A DNA stretch of 64,000 nucleotides from Paenibacillus aceti (GCF_003614185.1 NZ_KZ987724.1:3345379-3409378); one strand, 5' to 3'; counted from the first letter of the stretch, positions 1 through 8,682 are shown. The notes: a model not told the origin generated them from the letters alone. Numbers and translations are program-made.

Positions 1-1
1 G

Positions 2-1366
2 TATCGAATTCCTTCGAAGGAGTTCCACGACTTCCAGGCTTTTCAGCGGCGTGAAGTCGCCAAGCTGGCCAAGGAAATCGTCGATATTGTCCATGAATGC
101 GGCAAAGAAGCGATGATGTTCCTCGGCGATCACTGGATCGGGACCGAGCCGTTCATGGATGAATTCACCTCAATCGGTTTGGATGCGGTTGTCGGTAGTG
201 TAGGCAATGGTTCAACCCTACGGCTGATCAGCGATATTCCCGGAGTTAAATATACAGAAGGACGTTTCCTGCCTTACTTCTTCCCGGACACCTTCCATGA
301 AGGCGGAGATCCCGTCCGCGAAGCCAAGGTGAATTGGGTGACCGCCCGCCGGGCCATCCTGCGCAAACCGATCGACCGGATCGGCTATGGCGGGTATTTG
401 AAGCTGGCGCTGGACTTTCCCGAGTTCGTCGATTATGTGGAGAGCGTCTGTGATGAATTCCGAACCCTGTATGACAATGTGCAAGGAACGACACCTTACT
501 GTGTAAAAACGGTAGCTGTACTCAACTGCTGGGGTAAAATGAGAGCCTGGGGCAATCATATGGTTCACCATGCCCTCTATTACAAGCCCAACTATAGCTA
601 TGCCGGGATCATCGAAGCCCTCTCCGGGGCACCGTTCGATGTCAGATTCATCAGCTTCGATGATATTAAACAGGATGCCTCGATTCTCGAGGATATCGAT
701 GTGATCCTTAACATCGGAGATGCCGATACCGCATATACGGGGGGAGACTGGTGGCTGGACCCGGACATCATGACCGCGATCAAGCGCTTCGTCCATGAGG
801 GCGGCGGCTTTATCGGCGTAGGCGAACCCGCGGCTCATCAGGCGAATGGACGCTATTTCCAACTGAGCTCGATCCTCGGGGTGGAGCTGGAACGAGGCTT
901 CACGCTGGGCTACGATAAATACAATTGGACCGAGCATGATCATTTCATTACCGCTGATTGCAAGCTCGATGAACAAGGGCATAAGCGGATAGATTTTGGT
1001 GAGGGTAAGAAGAATGTGTTCGCCCTTGAAGGCACGACTGTCCTGCGCCAGATCGATAAGGAAGTACAGCTCGCCGTCCATGAGTTCGGCCAGGGCCGCG
1101 GGGTCTACATCAGCGGTCTGCCATACAGCTTCGAGAACAGCCGTCTGCTCTATCGCGCAATTGTATGGAGCGCCCATAGCGAGGATGAGCTACAGCGCTG
1201 GTTCAGCGACAACTATAATGTCGAGGTTCATGCTTACGTGAAGAATGGCAAATATTGCGTGGTCAACAATACCTATGAGCCACAGCAGACGACCGTCTAC
1301 CGTGGCGACGGCACAAGCTTCGAGCTGCAGCTAGCAGCGAATGAAATCAGATGGTATGAAATCTGA
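2..1366 (+). CDS. 1,3-beta-galactosyl-N-acetylhexosamine phosphorylase (GH112), 3' part
   Basis: The frame is open from base 2, so this is the C-terminal 454 residues of a gene that begins outside the window. GH112 enzymes are usually about 720 residues. They phosphorolyse lacto-N-biose or galacto-N-biose to galactose 1-phosphate and GlcNAc or GalNAc in the cytoplasm. The segment FLGDHWIGTEPF near the start of the visible part matches my memory of the catalytic-acid strand (Asp313 of the Bifidobacterium enzyme) at the end of the barrel. The beta-rich C-terminal domains follow. The upstream genes that would show whether sugar uptake is linked are not visible. The family is clear; the exact substrate is not. 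Confidence 0.88.
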   Translation, partial: YRIPSKEFHDFQAFQRREVAKLAKEIVDIVHECGKEAMMFLGDHWIGTEPFMDEFTSIGLDAVVGSVGNGSTLRLISDIPGVKYTEGRFLPYFFPDTFHEGGDPVREAKVNWVTARRAILRKPIDRIGYGGYLKLALDFPEFVDYVESVCDEFRTLYDNVQGTTPYCVKTVAVLNCWGKMRAWGNHMVHHALYYKPNYSYAGIIEALSGAPFDVRFISFDDIKQDASILEDIDVILNIGDADTAYTGGDWWLDPDIMTAIKRFVHEGGGFIGVGEPAAHQANGRYFQLSSILGVELERGFTLGYDKYNWTEHDHFITADCKLDEQGHKRIDFGEGKKNVFALEGTTVLRQIDKEVQLAVHEFGQGRGVYISGLPYSFENSRLLYRAIVWSAHSEDELQRWFSDNYNVEVHAYVKNGKYCVVNNTYEPQQTTVYRGDGTSFELQLAANEIRWYEI

Positions 1367-1384
1367 TAGAATCCCGCAATAAAA

Positions 1385-1435
1385 AAGAAACCAATCCCGG
1401 CGGACTTGGAACGTCCGCGTTGGGATTGGTTTCTT
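1385..1435. terminator. Bidirectional intrinsic terminator
   Basis: A 14-bp perfect stem (AAGAAACCAATCCC with its complement) and an inner GCGGAC/GTCCGC pair lie between the converging phosphorylase gene and metQ. On the minus strand the stem runs into a T-rich tail, so it probably ends the metNIQ transcript. The plus-strand tail is weaker. Confidence 0.8.
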
Positions 1436-1491
1436 ATATTTGACACCCTCTCCATAAATGAAGCGGTGGCATGGTATTACTTTATGGTTCC

Positions 1492-2352
1492 TTAGAACGC
1501 AGGTACTAACGCACCTTTGTAAGTATCCTCGATAAATGTCTTCACATCGTCGGAAGTCAGCGCCTTGGCCAGCTTCTGGATAGCATCGGACTCCTTGTTA
1601 TCCGGGCGAGATACGAGAATATTCGTATAAGGGGAATCTTTATCCTCAATGAACAGAGCATCATTCATCGGATTCAAATCCGCTTTGAGCGCATAGTTCG
1701 TATTGATCAGAGCCAGATCCACCTCGTCCAATTGGCGCGGCAGCATAGCGGCATCCACTTCTTTAAATTTCAGGTTCTTTGGATTTTCCGTAATATCCTT
1801 AGCGGTAGCCGTAATACCTGCATCCGGGTTCAGCTTGATCAGGCCTTGCTTCTCCAGCAGGAGCAGCGCACGTCCGCCATTTGTCGCATCATTCGGGATC
1901 GCAATCGTAGCGCCATCGGCGATTTCATCCTTGGATGTATACTTGTTGGAGTAAGCGCCAAATGGTTCAACGTGTACGCCTACGACCGAGACCAGATCGA
2001 AGTTATTCTGCTCATTCTGTGCATCGAGATAAGGCTGATGTTGGAAATAGTTCGCATCCAGTTGCTTCTCATACACTTGAATATTAGGCTGCACATAATC
2101 AGAGAATTCCTTCACTTCCAGCTCAACTCCTTCTTCCTTCAGAGCTGGAGCAATATGCTTAAGAATATCTGCATGAGGCGATGTCGCCCCAACGACCAGC
2201 TTCACCGGCTTATCCGAGCTTGCCGTATTCTCAGTTCCAGCAGCATTGCTGCTTCCCGCCGTATTATTTGCCCCCTTGTCTCCGTTGCTTCCGCAAGCGG
2301 ACACCACCAGCACCAATACAAGAGTTAACAGGGTAAGACTCCACTTTTTCAT
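1492..2352 (-). CDS. metQ: Methionine-binding lipoprotein MetQ
   Basis: A 286-residue NlpA-family substrate-binding lipoprotein. It has an N-terminal lipoprotein signal with lipobox VSAC (Cys20) and then a Ser/Asn/Gly-rich linker. The mature domain opens with KLVVGATSPHADILKHIAP, typical of MetQ. It would be anchored to the outer face of the membrane and pass D- or L-methionine to MetNI. It is the last gene of metN-metI-metQ, 63 bases after metI, behind an S-box that fits methionine-responsive control. Confidence 0.93.
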   Translation of the reverse strand: MKKWSLTLLTLVLVLVVSACGSNGDKGANNTAGSSNAAGTENTASSDKPVKLVVGATSPHADILKHIAPALKEEGVELEVKEFSDYVQPNIQVYEKQLDANYFQHQPYLDAQNEQNNFDLVSVVGVHVEPFGAYSNKYTSKDEIADGATIAIPNDATNGGRALLLLEKQGLIKLNPDAGITATAKDITENPKNLKFKEVDAAMLPRQLDEVDLALINTNYALKADLNPMNDALFIEDKDSPYTNILVSRPDNKESDAIQKLAKALTSDDVKTFIEDTYKGALVPAF

Positions 2353-2415
2353 ACAGTATGACCTCCTATTAATTAAATTTGAATAAGGATAGCAGCTTCT
2401 ATATTTAGTAATTCC

Positions 2416-3084
2416 TTATTTCCGAGTAAAATAAATGACCAGCCGATCGCCCAGCATCTGCAGTACCTGCACCAGAATAACCATGAAAATAACCGAGACG
2501 ATCATAACTTCCTTCTCATAACGGTAATAACCGTAACGGATCGCCAGGTCCCCCAGGCCTCCGCCGCCGATCATCCCCGACATCGCGGTATAGCTGACGA
2601 GAGTGACTACCGTAATCGTAACGCCCGCGATAAGTCCAGGCAGCGACTCCGGCAGCAGCACCTTGCGGATTACCTGGAAGGGCGTTGCCCCCATCGCTTG
2701 CGAAGCTTCGATCACTCCGCGATCCACTTCACGTAGCGCCGTCTCCACGAGACGGGCGAAGAATGGCGCAGCGGCGATGACAAGCGGAGGAATCGTCCCC
2801 TGTACACCGGAGGATACGCCGACGATGGCCCGGGTTAGCGGGATCAAAGCGACGATCAGAATAATGAATGGTACTGAACGAATAATATTAACGATAAATG
2901 ACATTACTCTGTATACCCACTGCAATACCGCGGAATTGGACCGTGAGGAGACATACAACAGTACCCCCAACGGTAAGCCGATAACGAGAGTGAATAGCGT
3001 GGAGTACAGCATCATCTGCAATGTATCCACCGAAGCCGTTCCCATCTCGGTCCAATCAATCTTCGAGAAATCCAGACCTCCCAT
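2416..3084 (-). CDS. metI: Methionine ABC transporter permease MetI
   Basis: A 222-residue inner-membrane permease with about five hydrophobic segments. The cytoplasmic coupling loop carries the EASQAMGATPFQVIRKVLLPE signature of the BPD_transp_1 fold, seen at about residues 129-149. Its length is normal for MetI. Its start overlaps the metN stop by one base, so the two are translationally coupled. It forms the channel of the methionine importer. Confidence 0.93.
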   Translation of the reverse strand: MGGLDFSKIDWTEMGTASVDTLQMMLYSTLFTLVIGLPLGVLLYVSSRSNSAVLQWVYRVMSFIVNIIRSVPFIILIVALIPLTRAIVGVSSGVQGTIPPLVIAAAPFFARLVETALREVDRGVIEASQAMGATPFQVIRKVLLPESLPGLIAGVTITVVTLVSYTAMSGMIGGGGLGDLAIRYGYYRYEKEVMIVSVIFMVILVQVLQMLGDRLVIYFTRK

Positions 3085-4097
3085 TATTTCACTACCTCCA
3101 CATCTAGCTCACGCTGTCGTAACAGTTCAATCGTCCGCTTCACATCTTCATCCTTGCCCTCAAATGCTACTGTCAGCTTCCCGTAAGGCGTATCCTTGAT
3201 TGTAGATATGGTGCCCTGCAGAATAGCAAAATTAACGCCTGTCTCCCGCACGACCTGGGACATGATCGATTCGTAGGTCTTCGTACCGAGGAACGTAATT
3301 CTCGCCAAGCGGGAGCCACTCGCCAGCGAAGCCGCCGCCAGATTGAAGCCTTCCTCCCCGCGCGCATCCCGCTCGATGAACTCCTTCGTCACCGGATGCT
3401 GCGGCTTCAGGAATACCTCCGTCACCGGTCCCTCTTCTACAATGCCGCCGGCATGAATGACAGCGACACGGTCACAGATGCTCTGGATCACATGCATCTC
3501 ATGCGTGATCAGCATGATCGTCAGATTAAACCTGCGATTGATATCGAGTAGCAGCTTGAGAATGGAGTCGGTCGTCTGCGGATCGAGTGCAGAGGTCGCT
3601 TCATCACATAAGAGCACATCTGGATCACTCGCCAGCGCTCTAGCGATGCCAACCCGCTGCTTCTGACCGCCGGACAGCTGGGCCGGATATTTACTGCCAT
3701 GCTCCTGCAGCCCGACCAGTTCGAGCAGATCATTCACCTTTTTCTCTATCTCCTGCTTCGGTGTATGAATCAACGTTAACGGAAAAGCGATATTATCAAA
3801 TACCGTCGCCGAGGACAGCAAATTGAAATGCTGAAAGATCATGCCGATCTTCCGCCGCTTCTCCTGCAATTCCCGCTTGCCAAGCCGGGTCAGCTCTACA
3901 CCACCAACCCACACCTCGCCTTCCGTCGGACGCTCCAGCAGATTAATGCAGCGGATCAAGGTGCTCTTCCCTGCCCCGGAATGACCGATTACACCGAATA
4001 TTTCACCTTTGCCAACGGATAAATTAAGCCCGGATAAGGCGGTTGTTTTTTTCTTTTTGTCGCCGTAAGTCTTCGTCAGCTGTTTGAGTTCAATCAA
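3084..4097 (-). CDS. metN: Methionine ABC transporter ATPase MetN
   Basis: A 337-residue ATP-binding subunit. Walker A GHSGAGKST is at residues 38-46, followed by a Q-loop (GMIFQHFNLL), signature LSGGQKQR and Walker B VLLCDEATSALD. The last ~90 residues form the NIL (ACT-like) domain, which binds methionine and inhibits transport in MetN proteins. It is the first gene of metNIQ, about 130 bases downstream of the S-box. Confidence 0.95.
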   Translation of the reverse strand: MIELKQLTKTYGDKKKKTTALSGLNLSVGKGEIFGVIGHSGAGKSTLIRCINLLERPTEGEVWVGGVELTRLGKRELQEKRRKIGMIFQHFNLLSSATVFDNIAFPLTLIHTPKQEIEKKVNDLLELVGLQEHGSKYPAQLSGGQKQRVGIARALASDPDVLLCDEATSALDPQTTDSILKLLLDINRRFNLTIMLITHEMHVIQSICDRVAVIHAGGIVEEGPVTEVFLKPQHPVTKEFIERDARGEEGFNLAAASLASGSRLARITFLGTKTYESIMSQVVRETGVNFAILQGTISTIKDTPYGKLTVAFEGKDEDVKRTIELLRQRELDVEVVK

Positions 4098-4187
4098 GTC
4101 AATTGCCCCCTAAATGCAGTCATGTAATGCGGTACGCCCGCTCTTCACATCACTGTTATTCCTAGAATATCTACCAATTAATACAAG

Positions 4188-4222
4188 AAAAGAGCCCCTC
4201 ACAGAATCAAAGGGCTCTCTTT
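4188..4222 (-). terminator. S-box expression-platform terminator
   Basis: On the minus strand, a GAGCCC/GGGCTC stem with an 11-12 base loop is followed by a T-rich run (TCTTTTCTTG). It lies between the SAM-binding core and metN. This is the usual layout for premature termination when SAM is bound. Confidence 0.85.
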
Positions 4223-4230
4223 ACGTAAAG

Positions 4231-4391
4231 ACAATGCCTTCTCATCTGCCAAAGTTGTCCGCCGGAAGCTGAACAAACTTTGAAGGAATTAGCACCATGA
4301 CATTTATCTTGATCAAGGTATCATACCAAAGATTCAGATAAATCGGTTGCCGGGCTTCATCGGGCCTTTCCCTCCACCACTCTCGATAAGA
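4231..4391 (-). ncRNA. SAM riboswitch (S-box leader) of metNIQ
   Basis: Read on the minus strand, the leader begins CTTATCGAGAG, continues with GGTGGAGGGA, GGCCC and GAAGCCCGGCAACC, has the GATACCTTGATC and GGTGCTAATTCC blocks, and closes with AGATGAGAAG. These are the conserved blocks of the S-box (SAM-I) class, and the outer CTTATC/GATGAG pairing forms P1. The terminator just downstream and metN after it indicate transcriptional repression of methionine uptake when SAM is plentiful. Confidence 0.95.
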
Positions 4392-4509
4392 AAAGTTATG
4401 AAATTATATACACGGGTTTCTGAAACTATCCTGAGTATAGTAACATTCTCACAGTTTGTCAAAGGAAATTTGACACAGTCGGCAAAAAGAGCGTCGCACG
4501 GGGGATTTA

Positions 4510-5226
4510 TTACCCAGAAGCAATTTGCTTCCATCTTTGATTCGTGTACTCAAATACCGTCTCTAGCGTCTCGCACACCATCTGATAGCCCTGATCGAGA
4601 TCACGGATATGCAGATCCAGATTTTCAAGCTCTATTTTGCCGAATAAAGCCTGATGCCGCTGCCACAGATCATCCCTCATCTCAGAGTTCATATAATGGA
4701 TTTCTGTATTACGGCGGCGTCTTAGCTCCGATAGCGCTTCATGGTATTGACCCTTGATCACGGCCAGTCTCTGACCCAACTCGGCATACTTGGGCGCGGC
4801 TTGAAGCTGACGAAGCACCGTAAAGTAAGAGAAATGCGTCTTGACCTTGCCCATTTTCATATCGAACAGCTCATTAAGCACTGTACCGAGCTTGTCCAGC
4901 ACAGCAAACACTCGAATGAATCCATCTTTATAGAAAAACACATACCTGGCATAGTTCTCGCGTTCCGCCGCATCCATATCTGTGACCGAATCATGGACGA
5001 CCTTCCTGCGGAAGAAGCTTGAGGCGAAATAGCATTCCTCCAGCTCATCAAGCGAAGAGATCAAGCCGAGAATCCAGATTTCCAGCTTGCGGTAATCATG
5101 GGTCGGATCATGGTGAAGCTCAATTTCCTTACGGACATGGCGAACCGTCTCGTTCATCGCCTTTATCGCTTTTTCTAGTCTGTCCTCGGGTTGTCTGGGC
5201 GGCTCTCCAAGTAAGCTACGCAGCAT
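4510..5226 (-). CDS. HEPN-fold protein, Cthe_2314-like
   Basis: A 238-residue, all-helical, charged protein with no signal or membrane segment. The motif RRRNTEIHYMNSEMRDD near residue 170 contains the R-x4-H pattern of HEPN RNases, and the overall sequence resembles the Cthe_2314 HEPN family. I chose the second ATG (5226) because TGAGGA lies at a proper distance from it and touches the upstream ATG. No MNT nucleotidyltransferase or other antitoxin partner is adjacent: an S-box lies downstream and a repeat element upstream. The fold is moderately sure. Whether it cuts RNA, and its role, are unknown. Confidence 0.6.
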   Translation of the reverse strand: MLRSLLGEPPRQPEDRLEKAIKAMNETVRHVRKEIELHHDPTHDYRKLEIWILGLISSLDELEECYFASSFFRRKVVHDSVTDMDAAERENYARYVFFYKDGFIRVFAVLDKLGTVLNELFDMKMGKVKTHFSYFTVLRQLQAAPKYAELGQRLAVIKGQYHEALSELRRRRNTEIHYMNSEMRDDLWQRHQALFGKIELENLDLHIRDLDQGYQMVCETLETVFEYTNQRWKQIASG

Positions 5227-5462
5227 TGTCATTCCTCATTTCCTGCAAGTGACTGGGTGTCTATGCTCTTGCTCTATTCGTGCAACCATTTATATATACA
5301 GAATAAGACTTCCAGCGTTCATTCACCAATTTCACGATATCCTCACGCGGGAATAATTCATCAGACTTCACTCTCCGGCTCGTCCTCATAGGATGCACCA
5401 GATCCGACAAGACATCCATCATGGGAGGCAGAAATTTGACTGATCTTCCCCCCTGAATTTGT

Positions 5463-5640
5463 AATGAACGTGGTATCGCTATTCGCCTCAAAAGGAGCGA
5501 TTTCAAAATCTAACGAATCTGGGTATCGTTATTAGAGTAAATCAGGGCCTAAATAGCCGTTTTTTGCCTGAATAACGATATTTCGTTAGATTTGAGTTGA
5601 TGCTGATTTCGCCGAAATAACGATATGGTGTTTCGTTACT
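5463..5640 (-). repeat. Four-module inverted repeat element, copy A
   Basis: An intergenic element of about 180 bases built from four copies of a module of the form TAACGAA-n-ATCGTTATT. The first two modules are in one orientation (about 5466-5482 and 5511-5532) and the last two in the other (5572-5590 and 5616-5638). The centre is itself palindromic (GGCCTAAATAGCC). Aligned with the reverse complement of 62571-62758 it matches along its whole length, including the spacers, so the two are copies of one element in opposite orientations. The rest of the 5227-5681 gap shows no convincing gene. Confidence 0.85.
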
Positions 5641-5681
5641 GCTTACACATCCAGCTGCTCCCCGCCTGGCTTCTCACTTGG

Positions 5682-6629
5682 CTAGACGGTTAGCTGCAGC
5701 CTGCTGAGCTGCCAGGTTCTTACGCTCAGATAGCATAATACGCCGAACAGCGAGGCCAACACGACAATATGGGCAAGTGAGGTGAATAGGTAGACGTTGT
5801 AATTAGTCAAGGTAAGTGCAATCCCGGCTCCCGTGAACACCTGAATGATAATCAGGACCGTGGCGGCAATCCCCAATTTGCGAATCTCCTTATGATGCGG
5901 GTGCTTCCAATAAGCCAAATGCCCGACCAGCGCAATCAGCGCGAGCAGCAGCAAGGCTGCGATCCGGTGCATAAAGGCAATGCCCGTCCCCCCGCTCAGA
6001 TCCGGGATCAGCTCATTGTTACAGAGCGGCCAGCCGCTACAGCCTCCCGCTGAATCCGTATGGCTGACATAGGCTCCTATGTATACGACGATATAAGTAT
6101 AAATCGTGGCGAACCAAGTCAAATTGCGAAATCTGGCCGATACGGGATAAAGGGGGACCCCTGCCGACTGTGGTGTGGCATTCTTCTCCGCGATTTCTTC
6201 CTGCCGGACCCCTAGCGCGAGCATAATCGAACTGGCAAAAGCGACCAGCGAAAAACCGAAATGGAGCGCCATTACACCGGATGAAGTCGGGTAAATCACC
6301 GCCATCGCCCCCATGAAGGCCTGGACCATTACGAAAATAAGCGCCAGCAAAGCATAGAACTGCAAATCCTTGCGCTTCTTGCGGAACATCCAGAAGGCTA
6401 CGAAGGCACCGACCGCCAGCAAGCCCGCAGCTCCGCTGATAGCCCGATGGGAATATTCAATCATCGAAGCCAGCGTATGAGCAGGGACGAACTTCCCGTG
6501 ACATAGCGGCCATTCATTGCCGCAGCCCAGGCCCGACTCCGTCTTCGTCACCACACTCCCGCCCAAGGTTGCGAGAAACATAACAAAACAGGACAAGTAA
6601 CTAAGCCATTTCAAATGCTTGGTCTTCAA
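5682..6629 (-). CDS. ctaA: Haem A synthase CtaA
   Basis: A 315-residue membrane protein with eight predicted transmembrane segments. It converts haem O to haem A for cytochrome aa3 oxidase. The first extracellular loop has the paired cysteines and Glu of the Bacillus-type enzyme (TESGLGCGNEWPLCHG). The second half has a matching CSGWPLC loop. Conserved haem-ligand histidines appear in EYSHRA, ALHFG, FMHRI and LAHIV. It starts with TTG behind AGGTGAG. The partner enzyme CtaB is encoded about 19 kb away with a Sco protein. Confidence 0.95.
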   Translation of the reverse strand: MKTKHLKWLSYLSCFVMFLATLGGSVVTKTESGLGCGNEWPLCHGKFVPAHTLASMIEYSHRAISGAAGLLAVGAFVAFWMFRKKRKDLQFYALLALIFVMVQAFMGAMAVIYPTSSGVMALHFGFSLVAFASSIMLALGVRQEEIAEKNATPQSAGVPLYPVSARFRNLTWFATIYTYIVVYIGAYVSHTDSAGGCSGWPLCNNELIPDLSGGTGIAFMHRIAALLLLALIALVGHLAYWKHPHHKEIRKLGIAATVLIIIQVFTGAGIALTLTNYNVYLFTSLAHIVVLASLFGVLCYLSVRTWQLSRLQLTV

Positions 6630-6736
6630 CGATTCTCACCTGCTATAACAAAGTGTTAAGAAATATTCACAATTCATACCACTTCATTATACCCGATATC
6701 CCCCATGCAATCATAGGGGAACATGACAAATTATTC

Positions 6737-6784
6737 AAAAAAACAAAAGCACGCCGGACTCCATCATTCTGGAGGCGGCGTGCT
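6737..6784 (-). terminator. Intrinsic terminator after the thioredoxin-like gene
   Basis: A 9-bp perfect stem AGCACGCCG/CGGCGTGCT at 6748-6756 and 6776-6784 is followed on the minus strand by TTTTGTTTTTTT. Confidence 0.85.
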
Positions 6785-6806
6785 GTTCATCCAAGCTTTA
6801 ATTGTC

Positions 6807-7163
6807 TTAGCCCTTCGCGGTATCCTGCAGAGCGGAATAAACATCTAACGCCTTATCCAGGAAAGCCTCGATCTCCTCACGGGATTTGCGGAGCTTATTA
6901 ACAAAGCGAACCAGCTCCCTGCCTTTGGTATAAGCGATGAAGCTCGGGATTCCGAGAATATTCTGCTCCTGGCTGACATCTCCAACCTGATCCACGTCAA
7001 CCTCCATCAAGGTCAGACGACCCTCATATTTCTGCTCCACCTCAGGCATGAACGGGTCGATGAATTTGCAATCTACACACCAGTCCGCTTTAAAGACGGC
7101 CACAACCAGATCGCCGGCTTGAATGCTAGTCTGGAATTCCTCTGCCGATGTAATTTTTCTCAT
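6807..7163 (-). CDS. Thioredoxin-family protein
   Basis: A 118-residue single thioredoxin domain with no signal peptide, so cytoplasmic. The active site is WCVDC (residues 28-32) rather than the classic WCGPC, and the cis-proline loop is GIPS. It resembles the small YtpP-like thioredoxins of Bacillales. It is likely a disulfide reductase, but its partner proteins are not shown by context. It has its own terminator, and a divergent DUF2515 gene lies upstream. Confidence 0.82.
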   Translation of the reverse strand: MRKITSAEEFQTSIQAGDLVVAVFKADWCVDCKFIDPFMPEVEQKYEGRLTLMEVDVDQVGDVSQEQNILGIPSFIAYTKGRELVRFVNKLRKSREEIEAFLDKALDVYSALQDTAKG

Positions 7164-7332
7164 AGCTTTTCATTCCTCTCTCATATCGTGTATTTCCCAA
7201 ATCGATGTATCTCTAGTCAACCAAATTGAAGTGTGGAAGTCAAATGTTTCGAGCATACTTATAACATCAGAAATTATCGACATGATTTACTACTCCAGAC
7301 CATTATTACGGTGACGAAAGTGAGGTTTACCA

Positions 7333-8670
7333 ATGACGCAGCAGATTCCCCCTGATCCCGAGAGCACGAACAAAGACGGTCTGAAAAAATTGATCCTTCG
7401 TCTTCCAATAGTAATTGGCGAAGCTGTTAAAGACAAAGCTGCACAATGGTCGGATTCCAGCAAATTAAGGGAAGAGCGGGTCGCACTCGAGTGGAACGAA
7501 GCCACAGTTAATGCCGTTAAAACGGAAATTGAGGATTTGCTGCGCCGTAAATTCGCACATGGAGGCCTCGCGGAGACATGGACGGAGGACGAACTGCAGC
7601 TTGCCGAAGAGATTGCTAATGCTACCCGCAAGTCGGAAATCAGCAATATCACCCGCACCGAAGCCTACTGGACGATATATGAGCAATACCCTGAGCTACA
7701 TTGGGCTTTCCTAGCTCATATGGTATCGCGCAATGCTGGCTGGTGGATGACCGACCTCAAGGGGAGCAGGTTGCAAAATGTACTCGATGAAGAAGAGAAA
7801 AAATCCATCTATCGTTTTTTTGAGCGCAGTAATGCGCTTATTTTCCAAGATGCCTACCCGCAGCTCCTACTATACTCCAAGAGCCGCGAAATTGGCCGAA
7901 GCTTGTTCCACCTGCTTCCTTACTTCCATGTTTCCCGCTTCATGGAGCCATTTTGGCAGAGGTTCTGGATCGACCGCAGCAGTCCGCTGCTGACCGTCGG
8001 GCTTATTATAAATGAGCAGAACTATATAGATAAACAGGTATTTCGTCATCCGCATTATCAAATATCCTTGGATGAGATCCATGAATCATTTCTGATTCAA
8101 TTGCTTAGTATGAATCATATAATATTCCCGCTGCTCGAGAACAGCGGGAATATATACGGACTCAAGCAACAGGAGTCTGCAGCCAGCGGGCGAGACTGCC
8201 CTGAATCTTACGCTGCGCACCGTTTGGCCGGTCGCAGCGTCATCAACCCGGTCAGTCTGCCCGCCCGCATCGCGCTAGGCAAGAGCCTATACGCGATGCT
8301 GTTCGGGCTGCGCGCCGTGCACAGCGGCGCGCAGCGCTTCGCCGCGTGCGTGCCGCACACCGGCTCGCGCGCGGACTATTGGCCGGACCTGTTCACGGCC
8401 AATAAAGCAGAAGCTCTGACCCCTGTACGTGAGGGGTCAGAGCTTCCACAGGGCGAGACGCTGCCCGCAGGCCAGCGTCTCTATAGCCCCAAGCTGCTGG
8501 ACGCTTGGGGCGATGCCCCCTATGAACCAATCCTACGCGAGGATTGGTTCAAGGACCACAGCGCGCTGGATGGCATCAGCGCGCCGCAGCCGCCATACCT
8601 GTGCGACGTCAGTCGCGAGCACAGGTATGGCGTCATGCGGTCGGCGTTCCCGGAGGGCGCCGCCGACTAA
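7333..8670 (+). CDS. DUF2515 (YppC-like) protein with a hairpin-rich 3' end
   Basis: A 445-residue protein of unknown function, similar to Bacillus YppC as I recall it. The N-terminal ~265 residues carry aromatic-rich conserved blocks (SNITRTEAYW, PELHWAFLAHMVSRNAGWWM, SPLLTVGLIINEQNYI). Later blocks ARIALGKSLY and VPHTGSRADYWPDLF look like conserved C-terminal family motifs. Between and after them are Gly/Ala/Ser/Pro-rich stretches encoded by many perfect inverted repeats (see 8122-8667), and GC content rises sharply there. The gene ends 12 bases from the end of the converging flippase gene, with no normal terminator between them. Confidence 0.75.
   Translation: MTQQIPPDPESTNKDGLKKLILRLPIVIGEAVKDKAAQWSDSSKLREERVALEWNEATVNAVKTEIEDLLRRKFAHGGLAETWTEDELQLAEEIANATRKSEISNITRTEAYWTIYEQYPELHWAFLAHMVSRNAGWWMTDLKGSRLQNVLDEEEKKSIYRFFERSNALIFQDAYPQLLLYSKSREIGRSLFHLLPYFHVSRFMEPFWQRFWIDRSSPLLTVGLIINEQNYIDKQVFRHPHYQISLDEIHESFLIQLLSMNHIIFPLLENSGNIYGLKQQESAASGRDCPESYAAHRLAGRSVINPVSLPARIALGKSLYAMLFGLRAVHSGAQRFAACVPHTGSRADYWPDLFTANKAEALTPVREGSELPQGETLPAGQRLYSPKLLDAWGDAPYEPILREDWFKDHSALDGISAPQPPYLCDVSREHRYGVMRSAFPEGAAD
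8122..8667. repeat. String of perfect inverted repeats inside the DUF2515 coding sequence
   Basis: Perfect stems, given as arm coordinates: 8122-8133/8142-8153 (12 bp), 8307-8317/8325-8335 (11), 8410-8424/8432-8446 (15), 8455-8463/8473-8481 (9), 8486-8494/8503-8511 (9), 8524-8534/8540-8550 (11), 8561-8568/8577-8584 (8), 8591-8604/8619-8632 (14), 8640-8646/8661-8667 (7). Loops are 5-14 bases, and from 8410 on the hairpins follow one another almost without gaps. All lie in frame within one open reading frame. Arm sequences differ from hairpin to hairpin, so this is not a sequence repeat. Confidence 0.9.
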
Positions 8671-8682
8671 AGCCGCTCGCAT

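Noticed and set aside
218-1177. Long minus-strand open frame (319 codons) opposite the GH112 gene
   Set aside because: It lies wholly antisense to clearly conserved coding sequence, has no ribosome-binding site and resembles no family; it is a codon-bias shadow.
4510-5226. MNT-HEPN toxin-antitoxin pair
   Set aside because: No nucleotidyltransferase gene is adjacent on either side.
5261-5506. 81-codon minus-strand frame overlapping the repeat element
   Set aside because: Its N-terminal part is encoded by the repeat and the rest shows no family, signal or good start context. It could be a remnant, but I cannot support it as a gene.
5463-5640. CRISPR-like look of the repeated TAACGAA modules
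   Set aside because: There are only four modules, they change orientation half way, spacers are conserved between copies, and no cas genes are present.
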